DNA of 39,225 bases. Source: Gammaproteobacteria bacterium. GTDB taxonomy: Bacteria > Pseudomonadota > Gammaproteobacteria > Steroidobacterales > BM003. Each line of letters starts with the position of its first letter. The stretch's first letter is position 1. A model generated the notes under the pieces. It was not told the DNA's origin and searched no databases. It worked only from the letters and a program-made list of their open reading frames with translations. The position numbers and the translations under genes were made by a program. Below are positions 7,323 through 16,253 of this stretch, piece by piece. Location: NCBI GenBank assembly GCA_026193125.1, contig JAPHSC010000032.1, positions 1 through 39,225 of the forward strand, in the 5' to 3' direction.

Positions 7323-8147
7323 GTGTTACGAATCACAGTTCTTTTGCTCTATGTAGGGGCGATGTTCCTGCTGGGAAATTCGGCTCTAAAGCGAACTACC
7401 GGAACACCCAAACATCGCCTTGGAACCGCGTTTGTCGGACTTGGCGTGCTGCTGCATGGTTACTGGTTGTACCGGGCGATACATGTGGACGGAGGCTTGG
7501 CCCTGGGCGCTACCAATATGTCCTCGATGCTTGGCTGGCTGACCGCGTGGATTGCGCTGTTCTTGAGCCGAAATGAGCGCATGGTGGGGTTATCCAGCCT
7601 GCTACTTAGCATAGCGCTTGTTGGAATAGCGACCAGCTACCTGCCCCTGGGCGAACCGGTCCTGGCCGATGTGACCTGGCAACTGGCCAGCCACATACTG
7701 ATATCCATCACCGCCTATTCCTTGCTGGGCATCGGTGCCCTGATGGCGGTGGCAATCGCATTACAGGACGCCCGTCTGCGCAACCGCAAACCCAGCGGCT
7801 GGCTGCTGATGCTGCCTTCGCTGGAAGAAATGGAACAGATTCTGTTTTCCATTCTCAGCATGGGCTTTGTTTTGCTCACCCTGAGTCTGTTCAGCGGTCT
7901 GATTTTTGTCGACAACCTGCTGGCCCAGCACCTTGCCCACAAGACCGTGCTCTCTGTCATGGCCTGGCTGGTTTTCGCCACATTGCTGGTAGGAAGATGG
8001 CGCCGTGGATGGCGTGGTAAGAAAGCTGTGTATATGGCCCTGGTGGGATTCGTGTTCCTGGCGCTGGCCTATTTCGGCAGCAAATTAGTCCTGGAGACCA
8101 TACTCAGCAGCCACTGGTCTTTGCCCGGCGCCTTGACAGGCTCGTAG
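7323..8147 (+). CDS. ypjD: CcsA/YpjD-type inner-membrane protein (cytochrome c assembly family)
   Basis: A 274-residue protein with about eight transmembrane segments, starting at GTG. It resembles E. coli YpjD along its length, most clearly in the C-terminal part: SMGFVLLTLSLFSGLIFVDNL, the KTVLSVMAWLVFATLLVGRWRRGWRGKK block and LALAYFGSKLVLE. YpjD belongs to the CcsA/CcmC/HemX family of haem-handling or cytochrome-assembly membrane proteins but lacks the tryptophan-rich WWD haem loop, and none is visible here. Its exact role is unknown. Location beside ffh and a CorC/YfjD-type gene is the conserved E. coli-like context. It lies 51 bases ahead of the next gene, which is probably co-transcribed. 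Confidence 0.85.
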   Translation: MLRITVLLLYVGAMFLLGNSALKRTTGTPKHRLGTAFVGLGVLLHGYWLYRAIHVDGGLALGATNMSSMLGWLTAWIALFLSRNERMVGLSSLLLSIALVGIATSYLPLGEPVLADVTWQLASHILISITAYSLLGIGALMAVAIALQDARLRNRKPSGWLLMLPSLEEMEQILFSILSMGFVLLTLSLFSGLIFVDNLLAQHLAHKTVLSVMAWLVFATLLVGRWRRGWRGKKAVYMALVGFVFLALAYFGSKLVLETILSSHWSLPGALTGS

Positions 8148-8198
8148 TGCACCTTCAGTATTTTCAACAACTTCTGCCGCGAAATCACGTGAACTCTC

Positions 8199-9464
8199 TT
8201 GGACGATAGCACTCCGACCTCCCTGCTTTTCGGCATTCTTGTCCTGCTATTGCTGCTTTCCGCCTTCTTTTCGAGCTCGGAAACTGCACTGATGACCTTG
8301 AACCGCTACCGCCTTCGTCACAAGGCGAGAGCGGGGCACCGGGGAGCGAGAATCGCCGATACCCTGCTGCGCAGACCAGACAAGCTGATCGGCCTGATCT
8401 TGCTGGGAAACAACCTGGTAAACATTCTTGCAGCCTCATTGACCACCGTCATCAGCATGCGCATTGCCGGCGAATCGGGTATCGCTGCAGGTGCGCTCAT
8501 ATTGACCGTGGTATTGCTGATATTCGCAGAGGTGACACCAAAAACCTTCGCTGCGTTGCACCCGGAGCGCATTGCCTTCCCCTCGGCATACATCTATTAC
8601 CCGTTACTGAAAGTACTGGGCCCTCTGATATGGCTGCTAAATGGAGTCACGCACCTGATCCTGTACATGTTCGGTCTGTCAGCCCGCAAAGCTGCAAACG
8701 ACGCGCTTAGCCGCGAAGAGTTGCGCACGGTGGTTGCTGAGGCAGGCTCGCTGATTCCACGCAAGCACCAGCGTATGTTGCTGAGCATCCTGGATCTGGA
8801 AAACATTACCGTGGACGACGTCATGGTGCCCCGTTCCGACATACAGGGACTCGACTTGAATGATGACTGGGACGAGATACTCAGGCAGGTGCAGACCAGC
8901 CAGCACACTCGGGTGCCCCTTTACCGCGACAGTCTGGACAACATTATCGGCATTCTGCACCTGCGCAAAGTTATCGGCGACCTCGCGCATCAACGCCTGA
9001 CACCCGAGGCTTTGGAACAAGCTGCCCGGGACCCCTATTTTGTTCCCGAGGGGACTCCACTAAATACCCAACTGCTGAATTTCCAGCGCCAGAACCGGCG
9101 CTTTGGGGTGGTGGTGGACGAATACGGTGACATCCAGGGACTGGTTACGCTGGCTGACATCCTGCAGGAAATTGTGGGTGAATTCACCTCGGCCCCCGGC
9201 AACGTAAATCCGGACGTGCATACCGAAGCGGACGGCACCTTCGTGGTATCCGGCTCTGCCAACCTGCGGGACCTGAATCGCACCATGAACTGGGACCTGC
9301 CTACGGACGGACCGAAAACCCTGAACGGACTCGTGGTGGAAACCCTGGGCGATATACCCGAACCCGGCATCACCCTGAATATCCGCCAATACGGCATGAC
9401 CATACTGCAGACTGCGGAAAACACGGTCAGGACCGTGCGCATTCGGTTGCTGGTACCCGACTAG
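8199..9464 (+). CDS. CNNM/CorC-family transporter-like protein (YfjD/CorE type)
   Basis: A 421-residue membrane protein. The N-terminal DUF21/CNNM domain spans roughly residues 1-190, with FFSSSETALMTLNRYRL at the start of the domain, GLILLGNNLVNILAA and FAEVTPKTFAALHPERIA. A pair of CBS domains follows (VDDVMVPRSDIQGLDLN; FVVDEYGDIQGLVTLADIL appears as FGVVVDEYGDIQGL), and a C-terminal CorC_HlyC domain ends the protein. Relatives are linked to magnesium or cobalt efflux or its regulation. Translation is read from TTG at 8199; an earlier GTG at 8189 is out of frame and meets a stop. It shares direction with the YpjD-type gene, as in E. coli near ffh. Confidence 0.92.
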   Translation: MDDSTPTSLLFGILVLLLLLSAFFSSSETALMTLNRYRLRHKARAGHRGARIADTLLRRPDKLIGLILLGNNLVNILAASLTTVISMRIAGESGIAAGALILTVVLLIFAEVTPKTFAALHPERIAFPSAYIYYPLLKVLGPLIWLLNGVTHLILYMFGLSARKAANDALSREELRTVVAEAGSLIPRKHQRMLLSILDLENITVDDVMVPRSDIQGLDLNDDWDEILRQVQTSQHTRVPLYRDSLDNIIGILHLRKVIGDLAHQRLTPEALEQAARDPYFVPEGTPLNTQLLNFQRQNRRFGVVVDEYGDIQGLVTLADILQEIVGEFTSAPGNVNPDVHTEADGTFVVSGSANLRDLNRTMNWDLPTDGPKTLNGLVVETLGDIPEPGITLNIRQYGMTILQTAENTVRTVRIRLLVPD

Positions 9465-9475
9465 GTCTGCCATAG

Positions 9476-9489
9476 GGCAATATATTGCC
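9476..9489. promoter_or_regulatory. Perfect 14-bp palindrome between the CorC-type gene and radA
   Basis: GGCAATATATTGCC is fully self-complementary, with no spacer. It begins 12 bases after the CorC-type stop and 89 bases before the radA start. A spacerless palindrome of this length looks more like a protein-binding site than a terminator. It does not match the LexA box pattern. Confidence 0.35.
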
Positions 9490-9577
9490 AATACCTTATG
9501 CGACCGCCCCGAGTCCATGCGCCTGGCCGGTCTACCTTCCGAGGATGCACGCAGAAACAATCAACCCATAGGCAATC

Positions 9578-10975
9578 ATGGCTGGCAGTAGTAAAAAACC
9601 CAAGACCGTATTTCGCTGCAAGGATTGCGGTACCGATCACAGCAAGTGGTCAGGTCAGTGTTCCGGCTGCGGAGAGTGGAATACGCTGGTGCAACATCTC
9701 AGTGTGGCGCCATCGCGCAATACTCCGGCAGGCAGTGGCGACAGCCAGGTAACGACCCTGGACCAGGTCGCCAGGCACAGCATTCCGCGGCTCTCCACCG
9801 GCCTGGTGGAGTTTGACCGTGTGCTGGGCGGAGGAATGGTGCCAGGTAGCACCCTGGTGCTGGGCGGTTTCCCCGGGGCAGGAAAATCCACTCTGTTGTT
9901 ACAGAGCGCATGCCATGTGGCCGATAGTGAGGTGGTGTTGTATGTGGCTGGCGAGGAGTCACTGGAGCAGATTGCCGATCGCGCACACCGCCTGCAATTG
10001 CGCACCGACATGCTCAGGGTCGTGGCGGAAACCGACATCACGGTGATTACCTCGATCATGGAGCGGGAGCGGCCGGCAGTTGTCATCGTGGATTCCATCC
10101 AGGTCATGCATCACCCGGATATCGACTCTTTGGCCGGCAATACCACCCAGGTGCGCGAATGCGCAAACGTGCTGAGCCGCTTTGCCAAGCGTCTCAAATC
10201 CACGGTCATCCTGGTCGGTCATATCACCAAGAGCGAGAACCTGGCAGGCCCAATGACGCTCAACCACCTGGTTGACGCTACCCTGATGCTGTCCAGCACA
10301 GATGACGCTCGCTACCGGATTGTGCGCTCTGACAAGAACCGTTTCGGATCGGTGGCAGAGATAGGCGTGTTCGCGATGACGGGCACAGGTATGAAGGAAG
10401 TGCGAAATCCGTCGGCGATATTCCTGAGTAAGTCCAACAAAGAATTGCCCGGCAGCATTGTGACGGTGCTATGGGAAGGCAGCCGACCGCTACTGGTTGA
10501 GTTGCAGGCCCTGGTTGATCAAAGCGCGCTGGGGAATCCGCGCCGCGTGACGGTGGGCATTGACAACACGCGGGTCGCAATGCTGCTCGCGGTTCTTAAT
10601 CGTCATGGTGGCATCGCCGTGCATGACCAGGATGTCTATGTAAACGTGGTGGGTGGAATACGCGTCAGCGAGCCCAGCGCAGACCTGGCCATCTTGCTCA
10701 GTGTACTCAGCAGCCTGCGCGACCGCGCCATTCCTCCCGACGTGTTTGCGTTCGGCGAGGTAGGCTTGTCCGGTGAAGTACGACCCTGCGCCAACGGACA
10801 GGAGCGCATCCGTGAAGCGGCCAAACATGGATTCAAGACAGCGATAGTGCCTGCGGCGAATGCGCCCAGGGAACCGGTGCAGGGATTAAAAATCGTCCCG
10901 GTGAATACCTTACAGGAAGCGCTGGATTGGGCGCTGGAGTCCCTGACACCTTGCAGACACCCAACGCGGGACTAA
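9578..10975 (+). CDS. radA: DNA repair protein RadA
   Basis: RadA is a RecA-like helicase that drives branch migration in recombinational repair. The 465-residue protein has all its parts. There is a four-cysteine zinc finger (Cys14, Cys17, Cys28, Cys31), a Walker A loop GGFPGAGKSTLLLQ near residues 95-108, the RadA-specific KNRFG motif (SDKNRFGSVAEIGVFAM), and a Lon-protease-like C-terminal domain (VNVVGGIRVSEPSADLAILL, GEVGLSGEVRP). The length is typical. It follows the CorC-type gene after 113 bases that contain a 14-bp palindrome, so it may have its own promoter. Confidence 0.98.
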   Translation: MAGSSKKPKTVFRCKDCGTDHSKWSGQCSGCGEWNTLVQHLSVAPSRNTPAGSGDSQVTTLDQVARHSIPRLSTGLVEFDRVLGGGMVPGSTLVLGGFPGAGKSTLLLQSACHVADSEVVLYVAGEESLEQIADRAHRLQLRTDMLRVVAETDITVITSIMERERPAVVIVDSIQVMHHPDIDSLAGNTTQVRECANVLSRFAKRLKSTVILVGHITKSENLAGPMTLNHLVDATLMLSSTDDARYRIVRSDKNRFGSVAEIGVFAMTGTGMKEVRNPSAIFLSKSNKELPGSIVTVLWEGSRPLLVELQALVDQSALGNPRRVTVGIDNTRVAMLLAVLNRHGGIAVHDQDVYVNVVGGIRVSEPSADLAILLSVLSSLRDRAIPPDVFAFGEVGLSGEVRPCANGQERIREAAKHGFKTAIVPAANAPREPVQGLKIVPVNTLQEALDWALESLTPCRHPTRD

Positions 10976-11093
10976 AAGCTCGCGTCGCGGAGCCGGTGCC
11001 GGTAGCCGGCCATTCATAAGAAAGCAGAAAAATCCTAGAACTAACAACGCATTATCGAATAGACTTCATATCTGGTTTACTCTCGGGGTCAGA

Positions 11094-13625
11094 ATGGGTC
11101 TGGGCACAACTGCTTTTTGGCGTTCGAACTGGCTGGTTGCGCTGGTTTACAGTGGCGTTTTCACGCTGCTGGCAGTATTTCCCTTCGCTAGCGCCCTGCA
11201 AAATGCTGAATCAGGCGTGCTGACGCATGCGATGAAGTGGTCAGTGCAGACGCCATCGAACGACATCGCGATCATCGCAATTGATCGCAAGAGCCTGGAG
11301 AATGTCGGTGATTGGCCCTGGCAACGAAATGTTTTCGCCCAGCTTATCGACCAATTGGCCACCAGCGGTGCCCGCAGTATAGCCACCACGATCAGGCTGG
11401 ACTCGCCACAGAACGAATTGGGCCTGTTTTACCTGACAGGTTTGCGCGAGCGCCTCGCATCAGGGGGCGCCAACAGCAAAATTCTGGTGGAACCCATGGC
11501 CTACCTGGACCAGGCCCTGGCCGACCTGGGTACCGACTCAAATCTTGCTGAAAGCATGGCCAGAGCCGGCAATGTCTACCTGCCTATGGATTTTCCACGT
11601 AACGGTCGGCCTGGCGACATGGCTCCGTACAGCCCGATCCAATGGCTGGCAGACAGCCCCGCAATTCAGGCCCCGCGGGCAGGGTACGCGCAGCAAGCGC
11701 TGCCCCTGTTCACAACGGCAGCCGCCGGAAGCGGACACCTGTATATGCCGACTGACTCCGACGGGATCAGGCGCCGGTTCAACCTCCTGGTGTCCTCGCA
11801 GGGCAAACTCTACCCCTCGCTGGCCCTGCTGCTTACCACTGGAGCGCGTGGCAATAACCCCATCAATGCGAGCGTTGACGAAGAAAATAGGCTGCATATA
11901 GGAAGCCTGCTGGTACCCGCAGATAGCACACTGGCTACGATCGTTCACTGGTACCCGCCGCGTGCCGGGGCCCAGCCCTTCACGGTAGACTCTTTTTGGG
12001 ATGTTTTTGCTGGCAATACGCCGGCTGACAAGTTCCGCAACAAGATCGTGTTACTGGGTCCAACGGAAAAATCGCTAGCCCGAATGCTGAAAACGCCAGT
12101 CGGGGCCAGCACTCCGGAAATAATCGCCCTCGCACATGAAATCTCAACCCTGATTAATCAGCACTTCACGGCCAGACCTGCCTGGGTTCCGGGGGCCGAA
12201 TGGGCTGTTTGGTTATTAGTCGCAATCTACCTGGCCTTTGTTCTTCCGCGCCTGCGGCCACGCTTCGCCATTCTTACCAGCCTGGGTATCACCGCCATCA
12301 TGCTGGTAGCCAGCATGGCGATTTATGTTTCCGAAAATATCTGGCTCAAACCCCTGGGCCCGATACTTATGTTGCTGTTGGGTCACATGGTGCTCGCCGT
12401 AAAGAGCCTGGACTGGGAACGGCTGCTGGAAAAGAGGCAACCCAACGAACAGATTGAGAGCAACCGGATGCTGGGACTGGCGTTCCAGGCACAAGGCGAG
12501 CTGGAGCTGGCCTGGGATAAATTCCGCGGCCTGCCACTGGATGACAGCATGATGGCTATACTGTACCAGCTGGCGTTGGGGTTCGAGGCCAAGCGTAAAC
12601 TGAACCGTGCCGCTGATATATATGACCACATGGCTGCCTTCGACGCCGACTATCGCGACCTGCAAAAACGTATGCGGCTGGCTCAACAATTGGAAGACAC
12701 GGTCACCCTGGGATTGCCCGGGGCCTCCGGCAGGGCACCGGTTCGCTTGTCTGAGGACGGCCCGGGCCAGCCACAACTGGGGCGCTACCAGGTACAGGAG
12801 GAAATCGGCAAGGGCGCCATGGGCGTGGTCTACCTGGCCTACGATCCCCGTCTAAACCGCCAGGTCGCTTTGAAGGCCATCCCGCTGGCGGAGGAGTTTT
12901 CGGAAAACGAGCTGGAGGAGGTCAAGCTGCGATTCTTTCGTGAGGCAGAGGCTGCCGGACGCCTGGATCACCCCGATATAGTCGGTGTCTATGACGTTGG
13001 CGAGGACAACGACTTGGCCTATATAGCCATGGAATACGTGGATGGACATCGCTTGAGCGAGTTTACCTCTCCGGCTCACCTGCTCGCCGAGGAAACCGTT
13101 CTGGAACTCACCGCCCGGACGGCTGAAGCCCTGCACTACGCGCACTCGCGCGGTGTTGTCCACCGCGACATCAAACCCTCAAACTTGCTCTACAACGAGA
13201 GCATTGATCAACTCAAAGTCGCTGACTTCGGTGTGGCCAGGTTTGATGACAGCAATCGCACCCGGACCGGCCTGGTCATGGGAACGCCTTCGTACATGTC
13301 GCCAGAGCAAATCGAGGGTGAAAATGTGACGGGAGCCTCGGACTTGTTTTCCTTAGGTGTTACGCTATACCAGCTACTTACGGGATATTTGCCATTCCGG
13401 GCAGATTCCTTGGCCAAGTTGATGTACAAAATTGCCAATGAACCCCATTTGGCTGTTAACTTAGTGAGGAGTGATTTACCGGACTGTATCGAAAAGTTGA
13501 TGAGTAAAGCTCTGGCGAAAAAGCCTTTGGATAGATTCAATAGCGGCGCCGAGATGGCCAAGTCCATCAGGGACTGCCTCAGCAGACTTAGAGAAGAAAA
13601 AGCCCACGGATCCAATAGCTTATGA
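11094..13625 (+). CDS. CHASE2-domain receptor serine/threonine protein kinase
   Basis: An 843-residue transmembrane kinase. One membrane segment (about residues 10-31) precedes an extracytoplasmic CHASE2 sensor domain (about 45-350, with NDIAIIAIDRKSLENVGDWPWQR near its start and GTP-like hallmark DKFRNKIVLLGPTEKS near its end). Two or three membrane segments follow at about 365-445, then a helical TPR-like linker (450-540). The kinase domain (from about 560) is complete: IGKGAMGVVYLAYD, catalytic VALK lysine, HRDIKPSN near 690, DFG near 710 and GTPSYMSPEQ. The gene overlaps the phosphatase gene by four bases (ATGA). It probably senses a periplasmic signal and phosphorylates cytoplasmic targets, with the FHA protein as a likely partner (inference). 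Confidence 0.93.
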   Translation: MGLGTTAFWRSNWLVALVYSGVFTLLAVFPFASALQNAESGVLTHAMKWSVQTPSNDIAIIAIDRKSLENVGDWPWQRNVFAQLIDQLATSGARSIATTIRLDSPQNELGLFYLTGLRERLASGGANSKILVEPMAYLDQALADLGTDSNLAESMARAGNVYLPMDFPRNGRPGDMAPYSPIQWLADSPAIQAPRAGYAQQALPLFTTAAAGSGHLYMPTDSDGIRRRFNLLVSSQGKLYPSLALLLTTGARGNNPINASVDEENRLHIGSLLVPADSTLATIVHWYPPRAGAQPFTVDSFWDVFAGNTPADKFRNKIVLLGPTEKSLARMLKTPVGASTPEIIALAHEISTLINQHFTARPAWVPGAEWAVWLLVAIYLAFVLPRLRPRFAILTSLGITAIMLVASMAIYVSENIWLKPLGPILMLLLGHMVLAVKSLDWERLLEKRQPNEQIESNRMLGLAFQAQGELELAWDKFRGLPLDDSMMAILYQLALGFEAKRKLNRAADIYDHMAAFDADYRDLQKRMRLAQQLEDTVTLGLPGASGRAPVRLSEDGPGQPQLGRYQVQEEIGKGAMGVVYLAYDPRLNRQVALKAIPLAEEFSENELEEVKLRFFREAEAAGRLDHPDIVGVYDVGEDNDLAYIAMEYVDGHRLSEFTSPAHLLAEETVLELTARTAEALHYAHSRGVVHRDIKPSNLLYNESIDQLKVADFGVARFDDSNRTRTGLVMGTPSYMSPEQIEGENVTGASDLFSLGVTLYQLLTGYLPFRADSLAKLMYKIANEPHLAVNLVRSDLPDCIEKLMSKALAKKPLDRFNSGAEMAKSIRDCLSRLREEKAHGSNSL

Positions 13626-14452
13626 GCCTCCGCAACAAAATCAAGATCGTTGAACTCACGGATACCGGGAAAATCCGGGAGCATAACGAGGACGCGATAG
13701 GGACCGACAAGGACTTGGGCTTGCTCGTATTGGCCGATGGAATGGGCGGTTACAATGCGGGCGAAGTCGCCTCTGGAATTGCCGTAAAAACAGTATTGAA
13801 GCAGGTCGCAAAATCACTCCAGAGCCTGGCCGAGGACCGTGACGACGTGGAACCACAGACCGGCCTGTGGCGCCAGAGCGTGATACTGAGGGACGCGGTG
13901 GCCCGCGGTAACAAACTGATTCACAACCAGGCCCAGATACGTCCGGAGTGCGAAGGCATGGGCACTACCCTGGTCGCCTGTCTGTTTTATAACAATCATG
14001 TGTCGGTCGCCCATGTGGGAGACTCGAGAATGTACCGTCTGCGTGACGGGCGGTTCGAACAAATCACGCTCGACCATTCCCTGCTTCAGGAGTTGGTGGA
14101 CCGCGGCTTTTATTCACAGGAAGAAGCCCAGCGCTCAACCAATCGGAACTATGTGACCCGCGCGCTTGGCGTGGAGAAAGCGGTCGAAGTCGAGATCAAT
14201 GAGTACGAGGTTAAGCCAGGGGATTATTATTTGCTGTGCTCAGACGGTTTGACGGATATGGTGGAAGACGAGGATATTCATTTAACGATCAGTACGTTTC
14301 ATGATAGTCTTGATACCGCTGGTCAACAATTGGTCAAGCTAGCGAATGACCATGGCGGCAAGGATAATATCTCCGTTGTGATAGGTTACGTTGCCCAGTC
14401 GTTTGGGGTGCGTAAGGGATTGTTGAAGACACTGGCAAGAAAGCTCAGATAA
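13622..14452 (+). CDS. PP2C-family Ser/Thr protein phosphatase
   Basis: A 276-residue soluble PPM/PP2C phosphatase with the full set of metal-binding motifs: REHNED (residues 19-24), LADGMGG (37-43), the AHVGDSRMYRLRDG strand pair, LCSDGLTD near 207 and GGKDNISVV near 246. It would remove phosphates added by the kinase encoded just upstream, which it overlaps by four bases. The FHA gene follows after 18 bases. A basic tail (GVRKGLLKTLARKLR) ends the protein. Family and catalytic competence are well supported, and the pairing with the neighbouring kinase is inferred from the operon. Confidence 0.95.
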   Translation: MSLRNKIKIVELTDTGKIREHNEDAIGTDKDLGLLVLADGMGGYNAGEVASGIAVKTVLKQVAKSLQSLAEDRDDVEPQTGLWRQSVILRDAVARGNKLIHNQAQIRPECEGMGTTLVACLFYNNHVSVAHVGDSRMYRLRDGRFEQITLDHSLLQELVDRGFYSQEEAQRSTNRNYVTRALGVEKAVEVEINEYEVKPGDYYLLCSDGLTDMVEDEDIHLTISTFHDSLDTAGQQLVKLANDHGGKDNISVVIGYVAQSFGVRKGLLKTLARKLR

Positions 14453-14470
14453 ACCAGTAGAGGGCTTGGC

Positions 14471-15181
14471 ATGGCGCGTTTAATTCTCAGCCTCGACGGT
14501 CAGTTGATGGCTGAATACAACATGACCAAAGAGCGGTACACCATCGGCCGGCTTCCCGACAATGACGTGCGTATTGATAACGCAGCTGTCAGTGGTCATC
14601 ACTCACTGATCATCAACATTTTAAACGACTCCTTCCTTGAAGACTTGAATAGCACTAACGGTACTTACGTTAATGGGAAGTTGATCAAGAAGCATGCCTT
14701 GCAAAACAGCGACGTGATCACTATTGGTCATCACCAACTTCGCTTCGTAGATGGTGAGGACGACGGGGATGAGGCCGATGAGTTTGAAAAGACCATGGTC
14801 ATCAACCCAAGTAGTCAGAGTCAGGACAAGATCGAACGGGTTCGCCAGCAAGTAGCCGAGGCGGTCGCCTCGCCTGGCGGCCTGGTCCAGACCGGACGTG
14901 CCGGCATGGTGCCAATGGCCAAGTTACAGGTCCTTAGCGGTACCTTCGCGGGTCGCGAACTGGAACTGAAAAAAGCGCTCACAACACTGGGCCGGCCTGG
15001 TCTGCAAGTGGCTGCAATCACTCGGCGAGCCGAGGGCTACTATGTGGTGCACGTAGACGGCGGGAAAGACGATCGTCATCCATTGCTGAATGGTGAATCC
15101 ATAGGCTCCAAGGCGGCGCGTCTGGAAGACAACGACGTGATTGAAATCGCAGGCGTCAAGATGGGCTTTTTCCTTACCTGA
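14471..15181 (+). CDS. FHA-domain protein (two FHA-like domains)
   Basis: A 236-residue cytoplasmic protein. The N-terminal FHA domain (about residues 5-95) shows the phosphothreonine-binding residues: GRLPDNDVRIDN (26-37), SGHHS (41-45) and NSTNGTYVNG (60-69). A short acidic linker carries EKTMV (106-110), a possible phosphothreonine site. The C-terminal half (about 148-235) looks like a second, degenerate FHA fold (LGRPG, LLNGESIG). FHA proteins bind phosphorylated Thr on partners or on themselves. Here it closes a kinase-phosphatase-FHA operon and is probably the module's phospho-dependent adaptor. The stop overlaps the convergent alr end by eight bases. Confidence 0.92.
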   Translation: MARLILSLDGQLMAEYNMTKERYTIGRLPDNDVRIDNAAVSGHHSLIINILNDSFLEDLNSTNGTYVNGKLIKKHALQNSDVITIGHHQLRFVDGEDDGDEADEFEKTMVINPSSQSQDKIERVRQQVAEAVASPGGLVQTGRAGMVPMAKLQVLSGTFAGRELELKKALTTLGRPGLQVAAITRRAEGYYVVHVDGGKDDRHPLLNGESIGSKAARLEDNDVIEIAGVKMGFFLT

Positions 15182-16253
15182 GATATTCCACGGACACTCT
15201 TTGGGTGACGCCGCAAAGCATCTCGTAAGGGATGGTGCCCGCAAGCTGTGCTATCTCCTCAACCGGTAGCCCTTTGCCCCAAAGGGTCAGGCTGTCGCCA
15301 ACCCTGGCTTGGGGATGGTCAGTGAGGTCCACGGTAATCATGTCCATGGATACCCTGCCTACCAGGGGGACTCTTTTTCCATGCAGTAAAACCGGCGTGC
15401 CATTTCCCAAATGCCTGGAATACCCGTCGCCATAACCAATCGCGGCAACCCCTATGCTGGAGTCACGGTTTGCTCTCCAGGCGGACCCATAGCCCACCGC
15501 CTCGCCCGCTGCGACTTTTCGAATCGCAATCAACTCAGTGCCCAGGTGCATCACCGGTTTCAAGCCCAGCTCCTCGCCCGTTTTGCCCGGCAGTGGTGAT
15601 ACGCCAAACAGAGCCAACCCGGGCCTGACCCACTGGGCCCGGCTTTCTGGCCAGGCCAGCAAGCCGGCCGAATTCGCTATACTTCGCTCTGCCTGTACGC
15701 CGCGGGTAGTGTGCTCGAACAGCTCGAGCTGGGCCCGGGTGCCCTGGCCGGTAAGCTCATCGGCACCCGCCAGGTGTGTCATCAGCACCAGATCCTTACG
15801 TACCGCGTGCAAGCTGCGCAATCTGGCCAGCACTCCGGCAAACTCTTCCGGTCTGAAACCCAGTCGGTTCATACCGGTATCGAGTTTCAGCCAGACTGTA
15901 AAACTGCTTTGACGGTCAAATGCTTCCAGCAACTGCAGCTGCTCGTGAGAATGCACCACCAGGTCACAGGCGTTGGCGGCAGCCAACTCCAGCTGGCTCC
16001 TGTTAAATACCCCTTCCAACAGCACCAGGCGTTGCCCTACTCCAGCCGCACGCAGGGCCACCGCCTCCTCCATACGGGCCACCGCCAATGCATCGGCGTC
16101 AACCAGGGACTTGGCTACAGGCACCAGGCCATGCCCATAGGCATTGGCCTTGATCACCGCCAGCACCTTGGCGCCGCCGCTGAGTTCTCTTATGCGTCGA
16201 AGATTGTAATGCAGAGCCACCGTATCGACCGTGGCCCGACACAATGCCGTCAC
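15174..16253 (-). CDS. alr: Alanine racemase
   Basis: This PLP enzyme interconverts L- and D-alanine for peptidoglycan synthesis. The 359-residue length is normal. The PLP-binding lysine is Lys35 in VIKANAYGHG, and the C-terminal domain supplies the catalytic tyrosine in GYGDGYSR, with the substrate-contact segment PLVGRVSMDMITVDLT. It starts at GTG, whose bases overlap the dnaB stop (GTGA), so it is coupled to dnaB as the last gene of the rplI-dnaB-alr end of the operon. A catabolic (dadX) role is not suggested by context. Confidence 0.96.
   Translation of the reverse strand: MTALCRATVDTVALHYNLRRIRELSGGAKVLAVIKANAYGHGLVPVAKSLVDADALAVARMEEAVALRAAGVGQRLVLLEGVFNRSQLELAAANACDLVVHSHEQLQLLEAFDRQSSFTVWLKLDTGMNRLGFRPEEFAGVLARLRSLHAVRKDLVLMTHLAGADELTGQGTRAQLELFEHTTRGVQAERSIANSAGLLAWPESRAQWVRPGLALFGVSPLPGKTGEELGLKPVMHLGTELIAIRKVAAGEAVGYGSAWRANRDSSIGVAAIGYGDGYSRHLGNGTPVLLHGKRVPLVGRVSMDMITVDLTDHPQARVGDSLTLWGKGLPVEEIAQLAGTIPYEMLCGVTQRVSVEYLR

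Noticed and set aside
11094..15181. Type VI secretion regulatory locus (PpkA-PppA-Fha)
   Set aside because: The three protein types match, but no secretion component is in the window and the kinase has a CHASE2 sensor, so the T6SS label is not supported.
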